This document shows, in pieces, positions 31,725-41,529 of a stretch of DNA of 64,000 bases (position 1 is the stretch's first letter; every line of letters starts with the position of its first letter). The notes beneath the pieces were generated by a model. That model searched no databases. It worked only from the letters and a program-made list of their open reading frames with translations, and was not told the DNA's origin. Origin of the DNA: Flavobacterium aquidurense (GTDB lineage: Bacteria; Bacteroidota; Bacteroidia; Flavobacteriales; Flavobacteriaceae); contig FNPS01000003.1 of NCBI GenBank assembly GCA_900107365.1, positions 434,001 to 498,000 on the forward strand, given 5' to 3'. The translations under genes and the position numbers were made by a program.

Positions 31725-32138
31725 TTATAAAAAAGATTGAATTGCCAATTCGTAGCTTTTTAATCCGAAACCTAAAATTACACCTTTCGCATTTCCAGAT
31801 AAATACGATTGATGTCTGAAGCTTTCGCGTGCGTAAGTATTCGAAATATGAACTTCAATTACCGGAGTTGTAACTGCTTTCATAGCATCGCCCAAACCTA
31901 TTGAAGTATGTGTGTAAGCTCCGGCATTCAAAATGATTCCATCAAAAGAAAAACCAACTTCCTGAATTTTTCCAATCAATTCACCTTCAATATTACTTTG
32001 ATAATAAGAAAGTTCAACGTTTTGGAATTTCTGTTGCAACGTTTCAAAATAATCTTCAAAAGTTTGGCTTCCGTAAACTTCCGGTTCTCTTTTTCCTAAA
32101 AGATTCAAATTAGGTCCGTTGATAATGCAAATTTTCAT
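31725..32138 (-). CDS. aroQ: Type II 3-dehydroquinate dehydratase
   Basis: I chose the ATG at 32138 (137 aa), since the family starts KICIINGPNLNLLGKREPEVYG. Further motifs are ILNAGAYTHTSIGL and EVHISNTYARESFRHQSYLS, with the catalytic Tyr in EVYG, His in EVHISN and Arg in RESFRH. It catalyses the third step of the shikimate pathway. Length is normal for type II enzymes. Its stop lies about 70 bp upstream of the DUF5686 start. Confidence 0.96.
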   Translation of the reverse strand: MKICIINGPNLNLLGKREPEVYGSQTFEDYFETLQQKFQNVELSYYQSNIEGELIGKIQEVGFSFDGIILNAGAYTHTSIGLGDAMKAVTTPVIEVHISNTYARESFRHQSYLSGNAKGVILGFGLKSYELAIQSFL

Positions 32139-32215
32139 AAGTAATTTAAATTTTATTAGTGTGAGTAATTCCATTTTACGTTTCACAGAATACATTTCAC
32201 AAGTATGTAAAAATA

Positions 32216-32247
32216 AAAAAACCGTTCCAATTAATAGAACGGTTTTT
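32216..32247 (-). terminator. Terminator of the outer-membrane barrel gene
   Basis: AAAAACCGTTC and GAACGGTTTTT pair perfectly around a 10-base loop. It lies 23 bp past the stop of the gene at 32270. Confidence 0.8.
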
Positions 32248-32269
32248 ATAAAACTATGTGATATTCTTT

Positions 32270-32836
32270 TTAGAACATGAATCCTGCAGAAATTTGAACT
32301 ACTGAGTTTCTAACATCGGCATTAGGAGAAGCGTCTGTTAATCCTAGACTATAACGCCCCTGAAGAAAAATACTTTCCGTAAGTTTTAATCCCAACCCTG
32401 CATTAAGAGCAAAATCAAATGTATTGGCATCGTCAAATCTTACGTCATTTTTTTGACTTAATAAAAATGAAGCTTGTGGTCCAACCTCTAAGCTTAGTGA
32501 TTTTGTCATATAGATCTTTGCCATTACAGGAATTGATAAATAAGCTAATTCATTTTTAAAGTCTTCCTGAGCATCGGCAAATTTATAAGTTGCTCCCTGA
32601 GTAGAGTATAAAAGCTCTGGTTGAATAGCGAATTTTTCTAATAATTTTACTTCTGCAACCACACCAACGTGATAGCTGGTAATTCCATCTTTATCAAATG
32701 CTACACCATTTAGTGATGAATCACCGGGCTGGCTTGCGAAGTTAACCCCCGCCTTTACTCCAAGTTTTAATAATTGGGCTTGTATTGTAGCTGATGTTGC
32801 TATGAACAGTACAGCTGCTAAAAGTATTTTTTTCAT
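32270..32836 (-). CDS. Outer-membrane beta-barrel protein (porin family), copy 1
   Basis: The 188-aa product has a signal peptide (MKKILLAAVLFIATSATIQAQ), then KLGVKAGVNFASQPG, alternating strands and a terminal aromatic residue (VQISAGFMF), all typical of 8-stranded OmpW/OmpX-like barrels of Bacteroidota. It resembles the divergent barrel at 33288 (shared FAIQPELLYSTQGA). It probably sits in the outer membrane as a structural or adhesive protein. The function is unknown. Confidence 0.85.
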   Translation of the reverse strand: MKKILLAAVLFIATSATIQAQLLKLGVKAGVNFASQPGDSSLNGVAFDKDGITSYHVGVVAEVKLLEKFAIQPELLYSTQGATYKFADAQEDFKNELAYLSIPVMAKIYMTKSLSLEVGPQASFLLSQKNDVRFDDANTFDFALNAGLGLKLTESIFLQGRYSLGLTDASPNADVRNSVVQISAGFMF

Positions 32837-33287
32837 AAAAATGTTTTTAAAAATTGGTATTTTTTAAATGTTATATATAGACCAAAACTACAGAATTATG
32901 ATTTTATTGTTTTGTATTTTACATTAAATAATTAATATTTTTCTCATGTTTTGCTAAGAAAGTCCTTTAATGTTCTCAATTTTAGAGTGTTATTCTGGTT
33001 AGATTTAATTCTGAAATTTTTTACTTTAATAAGAATTTGATTTCAATTCGTTTTGTTAAAATCAAAAATTTAGTAAGTAATTTCTATTATTTGTCTTTTA
33101 AGATTACGAAAAAAATTAGATCAAAAAAGCAACTTTTTTGCGCTTTCAGAGCCGATTATACCTGAGGTTTTTTTTGAATTTATAAGATTTTGGCTCTAAT
33201 TACAGTTTTATTTATTAAAATACAAGTTCTTTTTTAATAAGTGTTTTTTTATATTTGACTTATTAATTTAACCCAAAACGAATAAAA
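32837..33287. other. 450-bp gap between divergent barrel genes
   Basis: No gene is seen. The stretch is AT-rich and serves as the divergent leader; TATATTTG at 33250-33257 fits the -7 consensus for the right-hand gene, 30 bp before its ATG. Confidence 0.5.
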
Positions 33288-33863
33288 ATGAAAAGAATTT
33301 TTTTAGTTGCGATTGCAGTAATGGCGTTTGGATTTACAAATGCTCAACAAACAAGATTTGGAATAAAAGGAGGTCTAAACATAACTACATATGCCGGAGG
33401 TGATTACTGGGATGCTAATTCTCTAGTAGGTTTTCAGGTTGGTGGTTTCGCTGAGATCAAAATTATTGAAAGATTAGCTATTCAACCAGAAATTTTGTTT
33501 TCTACGCAAGGTGCTAGACTGGATACTTCTTTTGGAGATTATGATGAGAAATTAAATTATATAAATGTTCCAGTTTTAGCTAAATTTTATATTACAAAAC
33601 AATTTACCGTTGAAGGTGGTCCACAATTAGGGTTTTTAGTATCTGCTAAACAAGAAGGTCATGATGCGAAAGACGATTTTAAATCGGTAGACACTGGATT
33701 CAATTTTGGAGCTGGTTATAATTTCACAGAAAATGTTTCTGTGAATCTTCGCTACACAGTTGGTCTGTCTAATATTCTCGATTATGAAGTTAATAATGCA
33801 GATGAATATTTTGATAGTCCAAAAAACAGTGTTTTGGCATTGACTTTGGGGTATAAATTCTAA
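33288..33863 (+). CDS. Outer-membrane beta-barrel protein (porin family), copy 2
   Basis: A 191-aa protein with signal peptide MKRIFLVAIAVMAFGFTNAQ, an opening strand TRFGIKGGLNITTYAG, the block AIQPEILFSTQGARL shared with copy 1, and a barrel end in LTLGYKF with the terminal aromatic residue. It is predicted to be an 8-stranded outer-membrane barrel. It runs divergently from copy 1 and in tandem with a third, shorter barrel. Confidence 0.85.
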   Translation: MKRIFLVAIAVMAFGFTNAQQTRFGIKGGLNITTYAGGDYWDANSLVGFQVGGFAEIKIIERLAIQPEILFSTQGARLDTSFGDYDEKLNYINVPVLAKFYITKQFTVEGGPQLGFLVSAKQEGHDAKDDFKSVDTGFNFGAGYNFTENVSVNLRYTVGLSNILDYEVNNADEYFDSPKNSVLALTLGYKF

Positions 33864-33883
33864 AATTTCTCTATAAATATTTT

Positions 33884-33912
33884 AAAAACCTTTCCAAAAA
33901 AGGAAGTTTTTT
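33884..33912 (+). terminator. Terminator after barrel copy 2
   Basis: AAAACCTTTCC and GGAAGTTTT form an imperfect hairpin followed by Ts. Confidence 0.5.
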
Positions 33913-33962
33913 TTGTATCAATTTAACAATGATTATATCCGGTCACATTATTATATAAAAAT

Positions 33963-34466
33963 ATGAAAAAGATTATTTTATCTGCGATTGCAGTTATGCT
34001 ATTTGGATTTGCAAATGCTCAGGATGGACATTTTAAAGTTGGAGTAAATGGTGGTTTGCCAGTAGGAAATTCTGCAGATGTTTTCTCCGTGAATTTAGGT
34101 GCAGATGTTGCATATCTCTGGAATGTAGCAGATCGATTTACTGCGGGAGTAACCACAGGTTATATTATTTATACTGGTAAAACATACACCGGCTATAATG
34201 GAAATTTCGCCTATGAGATGACTACCAGTAATCAGGATTTTGTTCCTGTTGCAGGAACTGCTCAATATTCAGTTACAGATAATTTATTTGTTGGTGCAGA
34301 TTTAGGATATGCTATTAATACTGATGGAGATGCAGATGGAGGGTTTTTGTATCAGCCAAAATTTGGTTATCAAAATAATAAAATCGAATTGTTTGTTTCT
34401 TACAAGGGGATTGCTAGTAACGCAACTATTTCGTCGCTAAACCTCGGATTTAACTATAAGTTTTAA
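33963..34466 (+). CDS. Outer-membrane beta-barrel protein, copy 3
   Basis: A 167-aa protein with signal peptide MKKIILSAIAVMLFGFANAQ, nearly the same as that of copy 2 (FGFTNAQ / FGFANAQ), then HFKVGVNGGLPVGNSAD and the barrel end SLNLGFNYKF. The middle differs from copies 1 and 2 (no IQPEI block), so it is a more distant member. The short gap after copy 2 contains a weak terminator, so each may have its own transcript. Confidence 0.8.
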   Translation: MKKIILSAIAVMLFGFANAQDGHFKVGVNGGLPVGNSADVFSVNLGADVAYLWNVADRFTAGVTTGYIIYTGKTYTGYNGNFAYEMTTSNQDFVPVAGTAQYSVTDNLFVGADLGYAINTDGDADGGFLYQPKFGYQNNKIELFVSYKGIASNATISSLNLGFNYKF

Positions 34467-34490
34467 ATTTATTAAAAATCGATAACGGTT

Positions 34491-34528
34491 AAGAGGTTGT
34501 TTCACGAGTTGTGAGACAGCCTCTTTTT
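34491..34528 (+). terminator. Terminator before xerD
   Basis: AAGAGGTTGTTTCAC and GTGAGACAGCCTCTT pair (two G-U pairs) around GAGTT, with a T-run following. It ends the barrel transcript. Confidence 0.8.
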
Positions 34529-34557
34529 TATGCTTAAAAATCACTTACTTTGTAGAT

Positions 34558-35454
34558 ATGAATTGGAACAGCTATATAAAAGATTATCAATCGTATTTGC
34601 GAATCGAAAGAGGTTTGTCTAAAAATACCATCGAAAATTATGGTTTCGATATTGAAAGACTTTGCCTTTTTTTGGACGTAAATAAAATGGAAATTTCACC
34701 ATTAAAAATTACGGATGAAACAATTCAGCAATTTATATATCAGGTTTCTAAGGAATTAAATCCGCGTTCGCAGGCACGTATTATTTCTGGATTAAAAAGC
34801 TTTTTTAATTATTTAGTTTTTGAAGATTATAGAAGTGATAATCCTTTAGAGTTAATCGAAACTCCAAAAACAGGTCGAAAATTGCCTGATACTTTAGCGG
34901 TCCAGGAAATTGACGCGCTTATAGCTGCGATTGATTTAAGTTCAAATGAAGGCGAACGAAATAGAGCTATGCTGGAAACTTTATACGGTTGCGGGCTCCG
35001 CGTTTCCGAACTCGTTTCTCTCAAAATTTCTGATTTGTTTTTTGACGAAGGTTTTATAAAAATTACGGGTAAAGGAAATAAAGAACGTTTTGTGCCAATT
35101 GGGAAATTGACTCAGAAATATATCCAGATTTATCAGAATGAAATTAGGGGAAATTTGATTATTAAAAAAGGCTGTGAAGATACCTTGTTTTTGAATAGAA
35201 GAGGAAACCAATTAACGCGAGCTATGATTTTTACTATTATAAAAGATTTGGCAGTAAAAATCGATCTTAAAAAAAATATTAGCCCACATACACTTCGTCA
35301 TTCTTTCGCAACACATCTGCTGGAAAATGGAGCCGATCTACGATCGATCCAGCTAATGCTTGGTCATGAATCGATTACAACTACTGAAATTTATGTGCAT
35401 TTGGACAGAAGTTTTTTAAAAGAAGTTATGCATTCTTTTCATCCAAGGAAATAG
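34558..35454 (+). CDS. xerD: Site-specific tyrosine recombinase XerD
   Basis: The 298-aa protein has the N-terminal SAM-like core-binding domain (LRIERGLSKNTIENYGFDI) and the catalytic domain with all active residues: Arg in YGCGLRVSELVSL, Lys in ITGKGNKERFVPI, His and Arg in SPHTLRHSFATHLLENGA, His in MLGHESITTTEIY and the nucleophilic Tyr of EIYVHLD. XerD resolves chromosome dimers at dif. Length and motifs are standard for Xer recombinases rather than phage integrases. It is read away from aroQ, with the barrel genes between. Confidence 0.92.
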   Translation: MNWNSYIKDYQSYLRIERGLSKNTIENYGFDIERLCLFLDVNKMEISPLKITDETIQQFIYQVSKELNPRSQARIISGLKSFFNYLVFEDYRSDNPLELIETPKTGRKLPDTLAVQEIDALIAAIDLSSNEGERNRAMLETLYGCGLRVSELVSLKISDLFFDEGFIKITGKGNKERFVPIGKLTQKYIQIYQNEIRGNLIIKKGCEDTLFLNRRGNQLTRAMIFTIIKDLAVKIDLKKNISPHTLRHSFATHLLENGADLRSIQLMLGHESITTTEIYVHLDRSFLKEVMHSFHPRK

Positions 35455-35596
35455 ATTTTTTTGAAGAGATTCTGTTTTTATCTTAAAAATTAATATATTG
35501 TATGATTAATTCTACTAAATGCAGATAAAATCGACGAACTGCGTTTTTATTGGTTTAAAGATGATTTTTGTCATTCAATTTAAATAAAAGTACAAT

Positions 35597-37117
35597 ATGG
35601 TTTTTGATTTATATGGAAATGATGATTGCCTGGAAGTTAATAATTTTTATAAAAAATTATTGGCCGAAATGCCTGATTTGCTTTTTCAGTTTGTAATAGA
35701 CAAAGACAATAATTACACTTTTCCACTTGTTAGTAAATCGGCTCATGATATTTTTGAAATTTCTGCTACAGCGTTTACAAATGACATCAAGTTTATTGTA
35801 TACGACAGAATTTTTCCTTGTGACAGAGAACTTTTTTTTCAATCCTTAGTTAAAGCACGAAGAGAAGTGAAGCCGTGGGAAATTGAATTCAGGGCTGTTT
35901 TACCAAAAAAAGGTTTGCGTTGGTTTAAAATCTCTTCTAAAACGGAAAAATCTTCTGGTGATAGTATTAGCTTTTTTGGACACGTTTCTGATATTACCGA
36001 GCTAAAAGATAAAGAAGAAAAGTTGCGTATCTCTGAAGAGCGATTTCAGTTTGCTCTTGATGCTTCGACTGTTGGGGTTTGGGATTGGGACATGGTTACC
36101 AATAGTGTTTTTTATTCGTCATTGTCCCTTAAAATTCTGGAATTAGATTCAACAGATATATTTGACGACCCTGAGCGTTGGGATAAAATTGTTCATCCGG
36201 ATGATCTGCCTAAGTATTATTCTGATATTCAGGAACATTTTGATAATAAAATACCTTATTACGAAAATTACCATCGTGTAATGACTTCAAGCGGTAATTA
36301 CAAATGGATTCTCGATCGCGGAAAAGTAATTAAGCGCGATGAAAATGGAAAACCATTGCGTGTTTTAGGAACGCATACAGATGTTTCTTTACAGAAGGAA
36401 AAAGAATTAGAAATTATAAAAACAATGAAATTATATAGTGACCAGAACAGTCGCTTGTTGAATTTTTCGCATATAGTTTCACATAATTTAAATACGCAGG
36501 CAGGAAATATTAAGTCAATCTTAGATTTTATTGATGCCGATGTTGATAAGCAAACCGTCAGTGAAATGTTAGTGCACTTGCGGACAGTTTCGAATGATTT
36601 GAACGATACTATCTCGAATTTGACACAAATCGTTAAAACACAAAGTAATCTTAATATTGCTGTTGTTCCTTTAAAACTTTGCGAGTATATTGACAAAACG
36701 ATTACAACGATAAAAGGATTTGACAAGCAAAAGAACGTCACGATTATAAATAATGTACCGAATTATTTAACGATTAATTTTAACCCTGCTTATCTTGAAA
36801 GTGTTTTGTTGAATTTTACAACGAATGCTATAAAATATGCGCATCCTGATCGGGATCCAATTGTTGTTTTTGATTTTGCTATTGAGCAGGAAGGTCAGAA
36901 ATCATTAAAAATTACAGATAATGGTTTGGGTATCGATTTAGCTATCCATGGCGACCTTTTATTCGGGATGTACAAAACCTTTCATAAACATGAAGAAGCA
37001 CGCGGAATTGGGCTCTATATTACCAGAAATCAAATAGAAGCGATGAAAGGTAGTATTACTGTTGAAAGCCAGGTAGGAGTGGGAACAAGTTTTAAAATTA
37101 TATTCAGTGATTTGTAA
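35597..37117 (+). CDS. PAS-domain sensor histidine kinase
   Basis: The 506-aa protein has no clear membrane segment. It has two PAS/PAC units (about 15-130 and 140-275, FGHVSDITELKDKEEKLR and WDWDMVTNSVFYS with LGTHTDVSLQKEKELE), an H-box FSHIVSHNLNTQAGNIKS and an ATPase domain with LNFTTNAIKYA, ITDNGLGIDL and ARGIGLYITRNQIEAM. It is a soluble two-component kinase that senses an internal signal. No response regulator is adjacent, so its partner is elsewhere. Confidence 0.9.
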   Translation: MVFDLYGNDDCLEVNNFYKKLLAEMPDLLFQFVIDKDNNYTFPLVSKSAHDIFEISATAFTNDIKFIVYDRIFPCDRELFFQSLVKARREVKPWEIEFRAVLPKKGLRWFKISSKTEKSSGDSISFFGHVSDITELKDKEEKLRISEERFQFALDASTVGVWDWDMVTNSVFYSSLSLKILELDSTDIFDDPERWDKIVHPDDLPKYYSDIQEHFDNKIPYYENYHRVMTSSGNYKWILDRGKVIKRDENGKPLRVLGTHTDVSLQKEKELEIIKTMKLYSDQNSRLLNFSHIVSHNLNTQAGNIKSILDFIDADVDKQTVSEMLVHLRTVSNDLNDTISNLTQIVKTQSNLNIAVVPLKLCEYIDKTITTIKGFDKQKNVTIINNVPNYLTINFNPAYLESVLLNFTTNAIKYAHPDRDPIVVFDFAIEQEGQKSLKITDNGLGIDLAIHGDLLFGMYKTFHKHEEARGIGLYITRNQIEAMKGSITVESQVGVGTSFKIIFSDL

Positions 37118-37235
37118 TGCCTTTTCTGTTATGTTAGGATTTCTGGCTGTAGATGCCATTTGAACTAAACATAGACCAAGATTTTAGATAAAACACCGTA
37201 AATTTTTCAGAATTATATTGATATCAAAACCTATA

Positions 37236-37278
37236 AAAACAACAAAGGCTATCTTTTTTGGATAGCCTTTGTTGTTTT
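37236..37278. terminator. Bidirectional terminator between the kinase and rny
   Basis: AAAACAACAAAGGCTATC and GATAGCCTTTGTTGTTTT form an 18-bp perfect stem around TTTTTTG. It serves rny on the minus strand and probably the kinase on the plus strand. Confidence 0.85.
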
Positions 37279-37293
37279 GTATAAAGAAAGAGA

Positions 37294-38856
37294 TTACTTC
37301 GCAATATTTACTGCTCTGGTTTCTCTAATTACTGTTACTTTAACCTGACCAGGATAAGTCATTTCAGTTTGGATTTTTTGTGAAATTTCGAAAGATAAGT
37401 TTGCTGCATTATCATCAGAAACTTTTTCGCTTTCTACAATTACACGAAGTTCTCTACCAGCCTGAATTGCATATGCATTTTTTACACCTGTAAATCCGTA
37501 AGCTACTTCTTCAAGATCTTTCAAACGTTGGATGTAAGAATCTAAAACCTGACGTCTCGCGCCTGGTCTTGCTCCTGAAATAGCATCACAAACCTGAATA
37601 ATCGGAGATAACAATGATTTCATTTCGATCTCATCGTGGTGAGCTCCAATCGCGTTACAAACTTCTTCTTTTTCGCCATATTTCTCTGCCCATTGCATCC
37701 CTAATAAAGCGTGTGGTAAATCACTTTCAGTATCTGGCACTTTACCAATATCATGAAGTAAACCGGCTCTTTTTGCTAGTTTTACATTTAAGCCTAATTC
37801 GGCAGCCATGATACCACAAAGTTTAGAAACTTCTCTTGAGTGTTGTAATAAGTTTTGTCCGTAAGAAGAACGGTATTTCATTCTACCCACAACTTTAATT
37901 AATTCAGGGTGTAATCCGTGAATTCCTAAGTCGATTACAGTACGTTTACCTACTTCGATAATTTCATCATCAATTTGTTTTGCTGTTTTAGCAACAACTT
38001 CTTCAATTCTTGCCGGGTGGATACGTCCGTCAGTTACTAATTTGTGCAATGACAAACGTGCAATTTCTCTACGTACAGGATCAAAACAAGAAAGAATAAT
38101 AGCTTCTGGTGTATCATCAACAATGATTTCAACTCCGGTTGCAGCCTCAAGAGCTCTAATGTTACGCCCTTCACGACCAATAATTCTACCTTTTACATCA
38201 TCAGATTCAATGTTAAATACAGAAACACAATTCTCTACTGCTTCTTCTGTACCAACTCTTTGGATAGTGTTGATGATAATCTTTTTAGCTTCTTGTTGCG
38301 CTGTAAGTTTGGCCTCTTCAATTGTATCCTGAATATGAGACATAGCTTTGCTTTTAGCTTCGGCTTTTAAACCTTCGACTAATTGTTCTTTTGCTTCTTC
38401 GGCAGAAAGTCCTGAAATTACTTCTAATTGTTGTAATTGGCTTTTGTGTAATTTGTCAACTTCCGCTTGTTTTTTATCTAAAACTTCAATTTTGTTATTG
38501 TATTCTGCTGTTTTAGCTTCAAAATCATCATTTACTTTCTTAGCTTTAGAAAGCTCATTTGATATTTGAGACTCTTTATCACGCACTCTTTTTTCTACTT
38601 CAGCAACTTTTTTATCCCTTGCTAAAATAACTTGTTCGTGTTCTGCTTTTAATTCGATAAAACGTTCTTTTGCCTGAAGGATTTTATCTTTTTTAATATT
38701 TTCTGCTTCTAAATTAGCATCTTTTAAAATGGAAGCTGCTTCTTTTTTTGCGTTTTTTATGAGATTAGAAATATTACTTTTTTCGATAATTTTAGCTATT
38801 CCAAAACCTGCTGCAATACCTATTATACCTGAAATAATGATCGTTATGATGTCCAT
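37294..38856 (-). CDS. rny: Ribonuclease Y
   Basis: The 520-aa protein starts with a membrane anchor ([21 protein letters not shown]), then a long coiled coil (about 30-190), a KH domain ([20 protein letters not shown]) and an HD domain ([13 protein letters not shown] and [11 protein letters not shown]), which is the standard RNase Y layout. It is an endonuclease that starts mRNA decay at the membrane. It lies downstream of the 6S-like RNA and zapA on the same strand. Confidence 0.95.
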   Translation of the reverse strand: MDIITIIISGIIGIAAGFGIAKIIEKSNISNLIKNAKKEAASILKDANLEAENIKKDKILQAKERFIELKAEHEQVILARDKKVAEVEKRVRDKESQISNELSKAKKVNDDFEAKTAEYNNKIEVLDKKQAEVDKLHKSQLQQLEVISGLSAEEAKEQLVEGLKAEAKSKAMSHIQDTIEEAKLTAQQEAKKIIINTIQRVGTEEAVENCVSVFNIESDDVKGRIIGREGRNIRALEAATGVEIIVDDTPEAIILSCFDPVRREIARLSLHKLVTDGRIHPARIEEVVAKTAKQIDDEIIEVGKRTVIDLGIHGLHPELIKVVGRMKYRSSYGQNLLQHSREVSKLCGIMAAELGLNVKLAKRAGLLHDIGKVPDTESDLPHALLGMQWAEKYGEKEEVCNAIGAHHDEIEMKSLLSPIIQVCDAISGARPGARRQVLDSYIQRLKDLEEVAYGFTGVKNAYAIQAGRELRVIVESEKVSDDNAANLSFEISQKIQTEMTYPGQVKVTVIRETRAVNIAK

Positions 38857-38883
38857 GTTTGTTTAAATTTATATATAAAAAAA

Positions 38884-39039
38884 GCCTACATTAATTGCTT
38901 GAATAAACTCGTAAAGACAAGTTTTGAGCTAACTCACTGTTCAAGTTTTCCCGATAAAATCGGGACGTACTATAGTAGCGACGATTCACTCACTTTAATT
39001 TGTTAGTGTTGAGTTTACCAATTGTGAACTAATGTAGGC
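38884..39039 (-). ncRNA. ssrS: 6S-like RNA (6S-Flavo type)
   Basis: On the minus strand the 156-nt segment begins GCCTACATTA and ends TAATGTAGGC, a perfect 10-bp closing stem followed by a run of seven Ts. It has a long inner stem-bubble and a CCCGAT/ATCGGG hairpin. It lies directly after zapA, as 6S RNA does in many bacteria. 6S RNA binds RNA polymerase and lowers transcription in stationary phase. The assignment rests on position and structure, not on a covariance search. Confidence 0.7.
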
Positions 39040-39065
39040 AGTATCTTAGTTTCTGTAAAGAACGT

Positions 39066-39359
39066 TTAATTTTCGAGATATTGATCTAATAGCGAATTTA
39101 ATCTTTTAATTCTTTCGATGGTTTCTTCGCCATCGATTGCGTTATCAATTTGTTTTTGTTCTACTTGTGATGCAAATTGCAGGGCACACATAGCCAGTAC
39201 ATCTTGTTTATCACGAACCGCGTAACTTTCTTCGAATTGCTTGATCATCGCATCAATTTTTTTAGAAGCACTCCTAAGTCCTTCTTCCTGAACTGGTTCA
39301 ACCGTTAACGGGTAAACTCTGTCTGCAATTGATATTTTAATTCTCAGCTTTCCGTCCAT
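39066..39359 (-). CDS. zapA: Cell division protein ZapA
   Basis: The 97-aa protein shows the ZapA fold: KLRIKISIADRVYPLTVEP, EEGLRSASKKIDAMIKQFEESY and MCALQFASQVEQKQ, with a C-terminal coiled coil. ZapA stabilises FtsZ filaments in the Z-ring. It follows by 5 bp a small coiled-coil protein gene, and is followed by the 6S-like RNA. Confidence 0.9.
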   Translation of the reverse strand: MDGKLRIKISIADRVYPLTVEPVQEEGLRSASKKIDAMIKQFEESYAVRDKQDVLAMCALQFASQVEQKQIDNAIDGEETIERIKRLNSLLDQYLEN

Positions 39360-39364
39360 GTCTT

Positions 39365-39655
39365 TTAATCTGATAGTTGTGCTATACAGTAATCAATTTC
39401 GCGAATTAATGAATTTATTTTAAGCTTTGTCTCTCTCTTGTTATTGTCGCTGCCGAGCAACGAATTGGCTATTTTAAGTGTGTCATATTGCTTTTTCAAA
39501 GCCTCCATTTCTTCAGATTGTTTCTGGATGATTTGCGCAGCTTTGGCTAATTGTAATCGTAATTCCTGATTGTTTTTCTCCAGGCCTTTTGATTTTTCAA
39601 AAAGCTTTTCGACTTTATATTCAAGAGTATCAATTATTTCGGCAATTACACTCAT
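39365..39655 (-). CDS. Small coiled-coil protein upstream of zapA
   Basis: A 96-aa protein predicted to be coiled coil almost throughout (IIDTLEYKVEKLFEKSKGLE, LRLQLAKAAQIIQKQSEEME). It shares its operon with zapA in Bacteroidota and could be a ZapB-like division factor; this is inference from position. No membrane segment. Confidence 0.75.
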   Translation of the reverse strand: MSVIAEIIDTLEYKVEKLFEKSKGLEKNNQELRLQLAKAAQIIQKQSEEMEALKKQYDTLKIANSLLGSDNNKRETKLKINSLIREIDYCIAQLSD

Positions 39656-39835
39656 TATAAATCCTATTCATTACTTAATCATACAAAGTTAGTATTCCTT
39701 TTTATTAATGCAATTTTTTATCGATTTTTTTGCATTAAAAATAGGCAAATAAATGAAATTCAATCAATTGTATTTTTGTATTAATTATCGTCGGATTTCG
39801 CCTGTTATTTTTTTATCTTAGCAAAAATGTTCCTT

Positions 39836-41518
39836 ATGAGATTTTCAATACTTACCCTTTTATTTTGCCAGTTTATTTTTGCCCAGACTCAATATCCTAA
39901 AGATTATTTTGATCCGCCATTAGATATTCCGATGCAACTTTCGGGGAATTTTGGGGAGTTGAGACCGAATCATTTTCATGCTGGTTTCGATTTAAAAACC
40001 AATCAGAGAGAAGGTTTAAATGTTTATGCCGTAGCAGATGGATATGTATCAAGAATCAAAATTTCGACTTTTGGAAACGGAAAATGCATTTATATCACAC
40101 ATCCAAATGGCTATACATCCGTATACGGGCATTTGCAAACAACAATAGGTGCTATTCAGGATTATGTTCAGAAAATACATTATAAAGAAAAGGCGTTCGA
40201 AATTGAAATGTTTCTAAAACCCGGAGAATTGCCTGTTAAAAAAGGCCAGTTAATTGCGCTTTCTGGTAATACTGGTTCGTCTGAAGGGCCGCATCTGCAT
40301 TTTGAAATTAGAGATTCAAAGTCCGAATTTGTTATTAATCCAATCTTTTTTGGATATGATAAAAAAATAAAAGATACTAAAAAACCAACGATTTCAAGTT
40401 TATATGTCTATCCGATGGACAATACTACAGTGAACCAATCGAAACAGCCTTTGTTGTTAAATGTTGCGCTTCAAAAAGACGGAACCTATTTGGCAAGTAA
40501 AGTAAAAGCTAATGGAAAAATCGGTTTCGGAATTAATGCGGTTGATTTTGATGATGTTTCAGGAAATAAAAATGGTGTTTTTAATGTTTCGACTTTCGTC
40601 AACGGAAACCAAAATTACAATTATCAGTTCAATACTTATTCGTTTGATGAAATGCGATATGTAAATGCTTTAATTGATTATGCCAGATATAAAAAATCTG
40701 GGCAACGTGTACAAAAGCTTTTTATGAAAACGCCTTTTGCATTAAGCATTATAAAAACAGATTCGCTTCATGGAATTATTCCGGTCGAGCCGAATTTAGC
40801 CTCAACCTATCGTATCGAAGTTTCGGATTATTTTGGAAATTTAAACGCCATTACAATTCCAATTGAATATGATACTGCAACTCCGGTTGTAAAAGCAGAA
40901 CCCGTAACTTCTCCCTATTTTATAAAAGTCAATAAAGATTCTAATTTTGAAAAAGATAATATGTCTGTGTTTTTTCCTGCAGGAACTTTTTATGATGATT
41001 TCAATCTGAATTTTGATGTAAAGAATAACAAAATCTATATTCATGATGATGTTGTTCCGGTTCATTCCAATTTTACAATTACAATTAAAGACAGTTCTTA
41101 TCCTGAAACATTACGAGACAAACTTTATATAGGAAGAATAGGCAGTTATAATGCAACAACAAGAAAGAATGATGTGTTTACGGCCAAATCTAAAACTTTA
41201 GGACAATTTGGTCTTGTACTCGATACAATTGCGCCAGTTATTAAAATTGCAAAACCAATTGAGGGTAAATGGATCAGTGATATGAAAACAATTCAGTTTA
41301 CTATAAGCGATAGTTCATCTGGAATTAAATCGTATAACGGGTATTTAAATGGAAATTGGGTTTTGTTTGAATATGATAACAAAACGAGAAAAATAACACA
41401 CAAATTTGATGATACTCTATTGGCTGAAGGAGCAAATGATTTAAAAATTGAAGTGATTGATAATGTGGGTAATTCTGCTATCTTTGAAACTCATTTTTTT
41501 AGAAGTCAACAAAAATAA
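39836..41518 (+). CDS. M23-family metallopeptidase (LytM-like)
   Basis: I chose the ATG at 39836 (560 aa), giving signal peptide MRFSILTLLFCQFIFAQ. The peptidase domain has RPNHFHAGFDLKT and SSEGPHLHFEIRDS (the HxxxD and HxH zinc ligands), and the C-terminal 300 residues form beta-rich repeats. It is probably periplasmic or outer-membrane-associated and cleaves peptidoglycan crosslinks or regulates cell-wall remodelling. It is followed by a TonB receptor gene. Confidence 0.9.
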   Translation: MRFSILTLLFCQFIFAQTQYPKDYFDPPLDIPMQLSGNFGELRPNHFHAGFDLKTNQREGLNVYAVADGYVSRIKISTFGNGKCIYITHPNGYTSVYGHLQTTIGAIQDYVQKIHYKEKAFEIEMFLKPGELPVKKGQLIALSGNTGSSEGPHLHFEIRDSKSEFVINPIFFGYDKKIKDTKKPTISSLYVYPMDNTTVNQSKQPLLLNVALQKDGTYLASKVKANGKIGFGINAVDFDDVSGNKNGVFNVSTFVNGNQNYNYQFNTYSFDEMRYVNALIDYARYKKSGQRVQKLFMKTPFALSIIKTDSLHGIIPVEPNLASTYRIEVSDYFGNLNAITIPIEYDTATPVVKAEPVTSPYFIKVNKDSNFEKDNMSVFFPAGTFYDDFNLNFDVKNNKIYIHDDVVPVHSNFTITIKDSSYPETLRDKLYIGRIGSYNATTRKNDVFTAKSKTLGQFGLVLDTIAPVIKIAKPIEGKWISDMKTIQFTISDSSSGIKSYNGYLNGNWVLFEYDNKTRKITHKFDDTLLAEGANDLKIEVIDNVGNSAIFETHFFRSQQK

Positions 41519-41529
41519 AACCACAACAT

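Noticed and set aside
34558..35454. The tyrosine recombinase as integrase of the islands
   Set aside because: Length, motifs and neighbours are those of chromosomal XerD, and it is 18 kb from the islands.
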